This document shows positions 41,678 to 47,418 of a DNA stretch of 47,418 nt, in pieces. The notes under the pieces were generated by a model. That model was not told the DNA's origin, did not search any database, and was given only the letters and a program-made list of their open reading frames with translations. The DNA is from Planctomycetota bacterium. Its GTDB lineage: Bacteria; Planctomycetota; MHYJ01; JACPRB01. The DNA lies in assembly GCA_016190155.1 (NCBI GenBank), contig JACPRB010000095.1, forward strand, positions 1 to 47,418. The letters are read 5' to 3'. A program made the position numbers and the translations under genes. How positions within the stretch are numbered: the stretch's first letter is position 1; each line of letters begins with the position of its first letter.

Positions 41678-44245
41678 CTACCTCCCGAATCCGAAGAGGA
41701 TCCTTCCTATTTCTCGAAACAGCTTGGGATCCGTTCTCTCGAGCTCCCGCGGGTCCGGCAGGCCTCCGTATTTCTCGAGTATCTCCGCGAGGACGGGCAG
41801 GAGCTCGGGGTGCATCCCCGGAGGGAGCGGCAGGTCCTCTTCGTCTCCGTCGTCCTCCTCGTCGAAGTCGTCGGGAGCCGGGTAGGCGAGGTCGTTCTTC
41901 TCGCGCTCGAGGACGCGATGGGCTTCTTCGAGGGACATAGGGGATGGCTTTTCACCCATCGCCCATGGCGGCAGGATCTCCTCCTCGTCCAGGAGATCCA
42001 TCGCCTCCTCGATCACGGATTCGTCCCGCTGTTGCCGCGCCAGTTCGGCGGCGGCCCGGAGGCACGTGGAATACCGATCGGACGAGGAGAGACATTGCGC
42101 GCGCAGGAGCAGGAAGCGGGCGGCGAGCGGGCCGCCTCGGGCCAATCCGATACCCGAGGTCGCGTAGGCCAGATCCTCGTATTCGTCGTCGAGGGCGGTT
42201 TCCGCCAGCGCGCGCAGCGCCGAGAGGTCGAGCGAGCGGGCTCCGTCCGGGAGGGATTGTTTTAGCGCGGGCACCCATTGCGGGGGGATTTCCACGCAGA
42301 CCTTCAGGTCCGCTACGAGGGCGCACGCTTGGGCGATGCCCTGAACGAGCTTCTCGCCGGGTTCGGGCTTGAGCTCTGGGGGCGCCTTTCCCGCGGCGGC
42401 AAGGCTCTTCAGGAGGACGAACCCGGCGAAGGGATTCTCCAGGCGCGCGTATGTCTCGTCTTGCAAGCGCCGGGTCTCGGTTTGATCGCACCTGAGGGCG
42501 GCGGATACCCATCGCAAGGCGATCGGGAAGGCGGAGCGGCGTCCCTCGCGGGTCGGGGGAAGCGTCTCAAGGGCGTCCGCGTCTTTCTTGATGAGAGAGG
42601 CGTTCCTCTTTTTCACGTGCTGCATGGCCGAAGCGACCATCAGGCGAAGCCGTGCGCGGGCCACCGCGGGATCGAGGGAGTCGATGCGTTCGGCTTGCTC
42701 CAGATAATCGAGCGCCTTCTTGAAGGCGCCGCGCGCCTCCGCGGACTCCATGAGGAACAGGAGCGGGCGAGTATCGGCGGGTGCGGCGGCGTGCCAGGCG
42801 TGGGCCACCTCGTCGGCGGCCTTGCCGTAGCCTTCGGGATTCTTCACGGCCTCCATCCAGGCGTGGAAGAGCTCCGGATCGGCGTCGATCGCGCAGGAGC
42901 GTCTGTAGAGGACATCAGGTGACAAGAAGGCGGGGTCGGGTTTTCCGGGTTTCTCGTTCCCGAGCGCGGCGAGGATCTCCGGCGGCTGATCCGCGTAGTA
43001 ACGCCCGAGGTCCGGAATCTGCTCTCGCGCCTGCTTGAGGAGCGGTTCCGGCATTCGTCCGAGGATCGTGGCCATGTGGCCGTAAAGCGCGGCGAGTTCC
43101 AGGCCGTCCGGCGGGAGCAGTCCTTCGTGAAGGGCGTGTTTGCGGTACTGCTCCCAGTGGAGGCACGCTTCGGCGGGGCTGCCGGCGCGTTCGGCCGCCA
43201 GAGCATAGAGGCGCCAGAAGGACGCGTCCTTGCGCGACGAGCCGCCCATGGCCTCGCGCACCCGGTCGGCGGGGAGATCGGCGATCGCGCCGCGGATCGC
43301 AAGGTGCTGTCGGAGACGGATCAGCAAGTCGGGGACATCCTGATCGCACTGCTCCACCGCGCGTCGAATGGCCTCGAAGATCTTGCCTCGTTTGCCGCTC
43401 TTGAGGGCGGAATCCAGCGACTGCAGGGCGTCGCGCGTGGCCGTTGTCGTTTTCGCGATGCGCGAGAGGAGGCCCGCCGACGGGGTCGTCAACGTCTTGT
43501 CGCTCTTACCCGAGAGCGCGGCGCGAAGAGCCGGAACCAGGCGCGCCGGGACGGAATCGGGATCGATTGCGTCCAGGCACTGCGCGCACGCGTCGTCCTC
43601 GCGCCGGTAGAACAAGGCGATGGCGCGTACGAGCAGCTTCCAAGGGGCGAGCGGGCTGCGCAGGGAGATCTCAGGAAGCGCGATCTCTTCGTCGCGACCG
43701 GGCCCGCGAGTGGCGGCGGTGACCGCTTGCGCCGCGGCGGTTGCAGCTTTCCTCAGCGGATGGTCAGCTGAGAGAGAGGGGCATTGGGCCAGGGCGTACG
43801 GATCCACCAGCTCCCGTCGCAAGGCGCGCTCGATGTGGGCTTTCTGCTCCTCGGGGAGATCAGGTTGGCTGAGGGGACGTACGAGTTCGGCCAGGGTGTC
43901 GTCGCGCTTTTCCGTCGTCGCGTACAGCGTGTCCAGGACCGCGGAGGAGGAGGGGAATCTCTTCGACACGTATTCAAGGAGGGCTTGGGCTTCGAGGGCG
44001 AGGCCGCGTTCGTTCAGGCTCCGGATGCGTGCCACGTACGCCTCAGCCAGCAGCGCTTCGGAGACGCGTATCGGGAGATCCTTGAGGAGCCTCTTGGCGT
44101 GCTCCACGGCGTTCTTGGTTTCTCCTTTCGCGATGAGGGCTCTGATCTCGTCCGCTCGGCGAGCAAAGGCGGAGTCGCTCTGGTCGTTCGAAGGGCGAGT
44201 TCCCGAGGATTGCAGATGTTGCTTGAATGGTTCTTGAGATGACAC
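41678..44245 (-). CDS. Large helical-repeat (TPR-like) protein of the Hsp70 operon
   Basis: 855 residues from a GTG with GGGGA 5 nt upstream. The protein is almost wholly alpha-helical, with repeated pairs such as LIAKGETKNAVEHAKRLLKDLP and FKKALDYLEQAERIDSLDPA that resemble TPR motifs. An acidic stretch (DDFDEEDDGDEEDLP, near 805) precedes a short C-terminal helical tail. It has no signal or membrane segment. As first gene of a tightly packed J/GrpE/Hsp70 operon, it may be a scaffold or client adaptor for that chaperone. No enzymatic motif is seen. Confidence 0.75.
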   Translation of the reverse strand: MSSQEPFKQHLQSSGTRPSNDQSDSAFARRADEIRALIAKGETKNAVEHAKRLLKDLPIRVSEALLAEAYVARIRSLNERGLALEAQALLEYVSKRFPSSSAVLDTLYATTEKRDDTLAELVRPLSQPDLPEEQKAHIERALRRELVDPYALAQCPSLSADHPLRKAATAAAQAVTAATRGPGRDEEIALPEISLRSPLAPWKLLVRAIALFYRREDDACAQCLDAIDPDSVPARLVPALRAALSGKSDKTLTTPSAGLLSRIAKTTTATRDALQSLDSALKSGKRGKIFEAIRRAVEQCDQDVPDLLIRLRQHLAIRGAIADLPADRVREAMGGSSRKDASFWRLYALAAERAGSPAEACLHWEQYRKHALHEGLLPPDGLELAALYGHMATILGRMPEPLLKQAREQIPDLGRYYADQPPEILAALGNEKPGKPDPAFLSPDVLYRRSCAIDADPELFHAWMEAVKNPEGYGKAADEVAHAWHAAAPADTRPLLFLMESAEARGAFKKALDYLEQAERIDSLDPAVARARLRLMVASAMQHVKKRNASLIKKDADALETLPPTREGRRSAFPIALRWVSAALRCDQTETRRLQDETYARLENPFAGFVLLKSLAAAGKAPPELKPEPGEKLVQGIAQACALVADLKVCVEIPPQWVPALKQSLPDGARSLDLSALRALAETALDDEYEDLAYATSGIGLARGGPLAARFLLLRAQCLSSSDRYSTCLRAAAELARQQRDESVIEEAMDLLDEEEILPPWAMGEKPSPMSLEEAHRVLEREKNDLAYPAPDDFDEEDDGDEEDLPLPPGMHPELLPVLAEILEKYGGLPDPRELERTDPKLFREIGRILFGFGR

Positions 44246-44411
44246 GTTATCCCCATTCTCCTCGATGCGGTAGCGAATCGTAGCGTCGTGAGGGGTTCAG
44301 GGAAAGGGGAATTGCGGTGGGTTCCACGAAGTGCCTTGGGTGCGCACGAATGACGAAGTAGCCGCCGCTGAGATCGCGAAGAAGAACGCTGATGATTCTT
44401 CAAGAAGACGG

Positions 44412-44450
44412 CTCTGCGTCCTCTCCGAACCCTCTGCCCGCTCTGCGGTT
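44412..44450. repeat. Inverted CAGAGG-type periodic repeat
   Basis: CTCTGCGTC, CTCTCCGAAC, CTCTGCCCG, CTCTGCGG follow with a period of 9-11 bp; the minus strand reads as the CAGAG unit of 4667-4722 and 7614-7680. It lies in the 238-bp gap before the Hsp70 operon, in which I see nothing else. Confidence 0.55.
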
Positions 44451-44483
44451 GGTCTTTCGGAGTGAATCGTGGGATCTACTGCC

Positions 44484-45008
44484 TCATTCTCCCGACGGCG
44501 TTCGGTCCACCTTCTGCGCGAACGAGTCCGGGTCTATGGCGGGATATCGGTAGAGGTTCGGGCGGATCTGCTCGAAGCGCGCCTTCAGCTGAACCGGCTC
44601 GATCAGGCCACGCCGGAGCATCTCGCGGACATCGAGCAGATCACGTTCATGCGCGCGCTCGATCTTGGCCAGGGCCTGGGAATACAAGTCATAGTGATGC
44701 CACTGGACGCGCCCTTCCTGGCAGATGAAGGGGCTTCGGGACTCCCAATCCGGGATCGGCGGGATGAACTGGTCTGGACTGGCCAGTTCGATATTGAGGT
44801 GAAGCGCCTCCTTCAATTCAGGCAGGGCGCGGAACGCTTCGTCACGGTCGGGGACGATCTTGATGTCCACATCGATGGTGGTTTCTCGCCAGCCCATCAG
44901 CACGGCGGTCGCCCCGCCGGTGAGATAGATGCGCGTGTCCGTTCGGACGGCTTTACCCAAACGGCGCATGAACTCCCGAATACGATCGGCCGTGGCTAGC
45001 TCGCGCAT
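44484..45008 (-). CDS. Nucleotidyltransferase of the AbiEii/DUF6036 type
   Basis: 174 residues. YLTGGATAVLMGWRETTIDVDI near 27-49 is the nucleotidyltransferase core (Gly-Gly followed by the DVD metal-binding pair), and the C-terminal half is helical. Proteins of this kind pair with a small upstream gene in a toxin-antitoxin-like cassette, as here; the MenT/AbiEii toxins of related fold transfer nucleotides to tRNA. Whether this is the toxin is inference. It overlaps its partner by 13 nt. Confidence 0.75.
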   Translation of the reverse strand: MRELATADRIREFMRRLGKAVRTDTRIYLTGGATAVLMGWRETTIDVDIKIVPDRDEAFRALPELKEALHLNIELASPDQFIPPIPDWESRSPFICQEGRVQWHHYDLYSQALAKIERAHERDLLDVREMLRRGLIEPVQLKARFEQIRPNLYRYPAIDPDSFAQKVDRTPSGE

Positions 45009-45262
45009 TCGAGGGCTCGTTCAAAGCTGACCAGCCTTCGGAGGAGCGCGTTGTATCGAGCATGCGCGTCGTCCCCGTAGGCGCGCGCCAGCATGAGGTA
45101 GAGCAGGTGGTCGGCTTCCGGGATGGGACGTAGGACGGCCAGACCGGCGCGGCGGAGGCGCGATGCTCCGATCGAGACAAGCAGGGCCTCCGCGGTTTGC
45201 CTGTCATTGGCGAGGTCGTCCAACCCTCGACGCACGAACTCCTCGCCCGGCAGTTCCTTCAT
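44996..45262 (-). CDS. Small partner protein of the nucleotidyltransferase
   Basis: 88 residues from the ATG at 45262. The pattern LDDLANDRQTAEALLVSIGA followed by RYNALLRRLVSFERALEC is characteristic of the small proteins found before DUF6036-type nucleotidyltransferases. It is all-helical and is the likely antitoxin. The start is fixed by TATAAT 6 nt upstream; no ribosome site is present. Coupled by a 13-nt overlap to the downstream gene. Confidence 0.7.
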   Translation of the reverse strand: MKELPGEEFVRRGLDDLANDRQTAEALLVSIGASRLRRAGLAVLRPIPEADHLLYLMLARAYGDDAHARYNALLRRLVSFERALECAS

Positions 45263-45268
45263 GACGGC

Positions 45269-45274
45269 ATTATA
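45269..45274 (-). promoter_or_regulatory. -10 element of the nucleotidyltransferase cassette, probably leaderless
   Basis: A perfect TATAAT on the minus strand, exactly 6 nt (GCCGTC) before the ATG, the same geometry as lpxH. The -35 region has no good match. Confidence 0.55.
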
Positions 45275-45317
45275 GCGCATGGAAGTACCGAGGTGCGAGT
45301 GGGGGGAGCCTCGATGT

Positions 45318-46325
45318 TCATCGATGGCACGCCGTACACGCGTCGCCGTTGTCGGGGTGCCGCAGCCCGATCGAGTGGCACGGCCGGCAGTCCATCGTCA
45401 AATTGTGCCAAGGAGGCATGGGGGGCACCAGGTCGTGTCCCGGCGCCGACCTGTGGCAGGCGAAACAGCCTCCGCTGAACTGCAGGGGTAAGTGGCAACT
45501 CACGCAGTGCCGGTCCTGCGGCGCGTTCCATCCGGCCGTGTGCGATCGCGGCGAGGTTTCCTCGTGGCAGCGCACGCACATGTCGCTCGCATGACAAACC
45601 GTGCAGCGCCCGCGGTCGATCGAGGCGGCGATGCCGTGGGGCTGGAATCGCCACGCTCCGTTGTGATCGTCCGGAAGGCGAGTCTGGTGGCACGTGACGC
45701 AGGAGTCGTTCTGATGGCACATCGAACAGTCGTTGGCCGTGTGCGCGGCGGGGCCTTCGCGGGCGCGCCGGCCGTGGAGGGTACTCCACATCCTCAGGTG
45801 GTCCGGCGGGGCGTGATCGCGGTCGAGCTGGGTGTGGCAGGTGGAGCACTCGTTCTTGCGTGGCGCCTGGGCGGCGTGACACGCGGTGCAGGATTCCATG
45901 CGCTGAACCAGGCCGGGCTGGAGGCCCTTGTTCTTGTCGATGCCGACGTGGCATTGCGCGCATTCGACGTTCGCGGTCGCATGCGCCTGGTGCGAGAAAC
46001 GAATCTCAGGCGATTGCTCGGTGAAGGCGCTCCACACCGGCCGGCCCGAAGGGTCCAGGTACCACGAGGCCTTCCTCTCCGGCGGTTTGGCGGGATCCTG
46101 GTCGAGTTCTTCGTGGCACTCCAGGCACGATTCCATGGAGGGCATGCCCGCCTCGGCTTGCGTTTCCGCGTCTTCGTGGCACGACAGGCAGTCCGGGCCT
46201 CGCCGCAGGTGCGACGCGTGGTTGAACGGCCGCGGTGGGGGCGCGGCGGACGGCATGATCGCGTGGATCACGCTGCACGCGGCGGTCAGCCCCAAGGCGA
46301 TCCCGATCATGGGTCTAAAACGCAC
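45318..46325 (-). CDS. Exported 13-haem cytochrome c
   Basis: 335 residues with an N-terminal signal/anchor segment (about 5-30). I count 13 CxxCH haem-binding motifs, beginning CLSCH and ending CTACH, several preceded by the F-x-H-x-x-H pattern of c3/c7-type multihaem cytochromes (FNHASH, FSHQAH). It would carry electrons in the periplasm or across the outer membrane. It overlaps the end of an outer-membrane beta-barrel gene by 11 nt, so the pair could be a porin-cytochrome electron conduit. It is not a simple MtrA (10 haems). Confidence 0.9.
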   Translation of the reverse strand: MRFRPMIGIALGLTAACSVIHAIMPSAAPPPRPFNHASHLRRGPDCLSCHEDAETQAEAGMPSMESCLECHEELDQDPAKPPERKASWYLDPSGRPVWSAFTEQSPEIRFSHQAHATANVECAQCHVGIDKNKGLQPGLVQRMESCTACHAAQAPRKNECSTCHTQLDRDHAPPDHLRMWSTLHGRRAREGPAAHTANDCSMCHQNDSCVTCHQTRLPDDHNGAWRFQPHGIAASIDRGRCTVCHASDMCVRCHEETSPRSHTAGWNAPQDRHCVSCHLPLQFSGGCFACHRSAPGHDLVPPMPPWHNLTMDCRPCHSIGLRHPDNGDACTACHR

Positions 46326-47418
46326 GGCGTCCCCCGATTTCCAAGGTGTTGAACGTGTCGAAATCGTCGCGGTCGATGCTGTAGCGCAGGTCCACCGCCG
46401 TCCCTTTGGCCGCCGTCCAGCGGGCCGCGGCGTAGATCGAGCGCACCCGGCGGCGTTCGGTGCCCGCGAAGGCGTCGATGACGTAGAGGGAGAACGACGT
46501 GCCGGTCGTCAGAGAGAGGGCGGGATGGGCTTGCCAGGCGACGTCGGCGCCGGCGGTCCAGAAGTCGTCGTTGCTGGTCTCCCAGAAATCGAGCGGCACC
46601 GCGATGGACACCTTGGGCAGCGGCCAGTCGGCCGTCCGCGGCGTCACGTTCCATCGCTGGAATTCGTGATTGAAGGGGGTCTCCTCGTCGTCGTCGATCA
46701 GTTCCCGCAGGGTGGCGGAGGCGTCCACGCTGAACAGCGAGCCGAGGCCCTTGGAAGCGCGTAACGCCAGCTGGGCGTAGGGCTCCAATTCGAACAGGAA
46801 GACGGAATACGGGTCGATCGCAAGGGCCTGCGCGTGTTGGGTTTCAAAGAGGTACGTGCCTTGGATGTCGATGACGAGATCCGCGGCGGGAAACGTGCCG
46901 GTGAGCCGCGCGGCGACATCGCGGTTCTCGCTTTCGAGCACCGTGTATCGGGCCCACGTGAAGAACGGTCCGGAGCCGTGCTCGACGGAGAAACCGACGA
47001 GGTCGTCCTTGAACAATCCGAACGCGTTCTCGTCGCGCAGGTGGAGGTACTCGATGCGCGCGCGGGTTCGGGTCCACGGAAGCGCCTCGATCCACCCGCC
47101 ATACATGGCGTCGTCGGAGGTGGAGCTTTCGAACAGGTTGACCGGCAGGCCGCCGAAGACGGCGGCGGTGATGTGATCTTGGATCTGAAGCCAGGCTTGT
47201 CCGCCGTCCATGGGGACGGCCTCGGGCATCTCCTCGACGATGAGGCGGCCGGCGCGCGCGCGGAGGTTCGGCATCGGGCGGTGCAGGTCGACGAACGCGG
47301 TATAGAGGCGGGACGTGGCGGCGCGCCGGTAGCTGTCGTCGAGGGAGTCGAAGGCGAAGAAGCCGGCCTCGTCGCGTTCTCCGTCGAGGTCTTCGGCGAA
47401 GCGGGCGCTCAAAGAGGC
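46315..47418 (-). CDS. Outer-membrane beta-barrel protein, partial (5' end outside the window)
   Basis: At least 365 residues; the beginning lies beyond the right edge. The sequence alternates amphipathic strands and polar turns (for example WLQIQDHITAAVFGGLPVNLF, ARIEYLHLRDENAFGLF) and ends in Phe (GGRRAF), the usual last residue of outer-membrane barrels. Translational overlap with a multihaem cytochrome suggests a MtrB-like porin sheath, but no family motif such as CxxC is visible in the part present. Confidence 0.7.
   Translation of the reverse strand, partial: ASLSARFAEDLDGERDEAGFFAFDSLDDSYRRAATSRLYTAFVDLHRPMPNLRARAGRLIVEEMPEAVPMDGGQAWLQIQDHITAAVFGGLPVNLFESSTSDDAMYGGWIEALPWTRTRARIEYLHLRDENAFGLFKDDLVGFSVEHGSGPFFTWARYTVLESENRDVAARLTGTFPAADLVIDIQGTYLFETQHAQALAIDPYSVFLFELEPYAQLALRASKGLGSLFSVDASATLRELIDDDEETPFNHEFQRWNVTPRTADWPLPKVSIAVPLDFWETSNDDFWTAGADVAWQAHPALSLTTGTSFSLYVIDAFAGTERRRVRSIYAAARWTAAKGTAVDLRYSIDRDDFDTFNTLEIGGRRAF

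Overview
The window is a GC-rich bacterial chromosome segment from a diderm lineage, most likely Planctomycetota or a relative in the PVC group. The evidence is two ECF sigma factors of the planctomycete type, one paired with a zinc-ribbon Ser/Thr kinase, a run of prepilin-like proteins, LpxH for lipid A, a meso-DAP type MurE, and outer-membrane/multihaem cytochrome genes. The assignment is an inference from gene families; no rRNA is present.

Layout. 1-628 is non-coding and rich in short repeats. 629-3921 is a five-gene pseudopilin operon (two GspG-like, then GspH-, GspI- and GspJ-like). It is followed by lpxH (3937-4725). Two small minus-strand genes (pseudo-receiver/PilZ-like and a zinc ribbon, 4771-5557) diverge from a cell-wall cluster at 5821-13643: mraZ, an 86-aa unknown, rsmH, an ftsL-like gene, ftsI, murE, murF, mraY. 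That cluster has a near-consensus promoter and a terminator-like hairpin in its leader, and it ends abruptly at mraY. Then come an unknown gene, malate dehydrogenase, two small membrane proteins, a Cys/Met-metabolism PLP enzyme overlapping a stand-alone tRNA-binding domain, and a second repeat-rich gap (17883-18302). The minus strand from 23782 to 18303 carries ileS, purN and two DUF4388-type regulators, the second with a receiver domain.

23912-30129 holds a beta-helix lipoprotein, a chimeric ECF sigma protein, and a TldE/TldD-like protease pair. 30258-35863 has a lysine-rich coiled-coil protein, a UvrD-type helicase, tgt, a YjbQ protein and an M28 peptidase. A tRNA with anticodon CAT (35938-36013) precedes an ECF sigma/Ser-Thr kinase pair.

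The minus strand from 44245 to 38587 is a compact variant Hsp70 operon: an 855-aa helical-repeat protein, a J-domain protein with HPP in place of HPD, a GrpE-like protein, an Hsp70 split by one in-frame amber codon, and a small zinc-ribbon protein. It is followed by a two-gene nucleotidyltransferase cassette of toxin-antitoxin type and a 13-haem cytochrome c downstream of a truncated beta-barrel gene at the right edge.

Three signals cut across the genes. (1) Many genes have a -10-like hexamer only 6-9 nt before the start codon and no Shine-Dalgarno, which suggests leaderless transcripts. (2) Families of 8-9 bp periodic repeats recur in the gaps and in places have been taken into coding sequence. 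(3) A long imperfect inverted repeat sits directly before rsmH.
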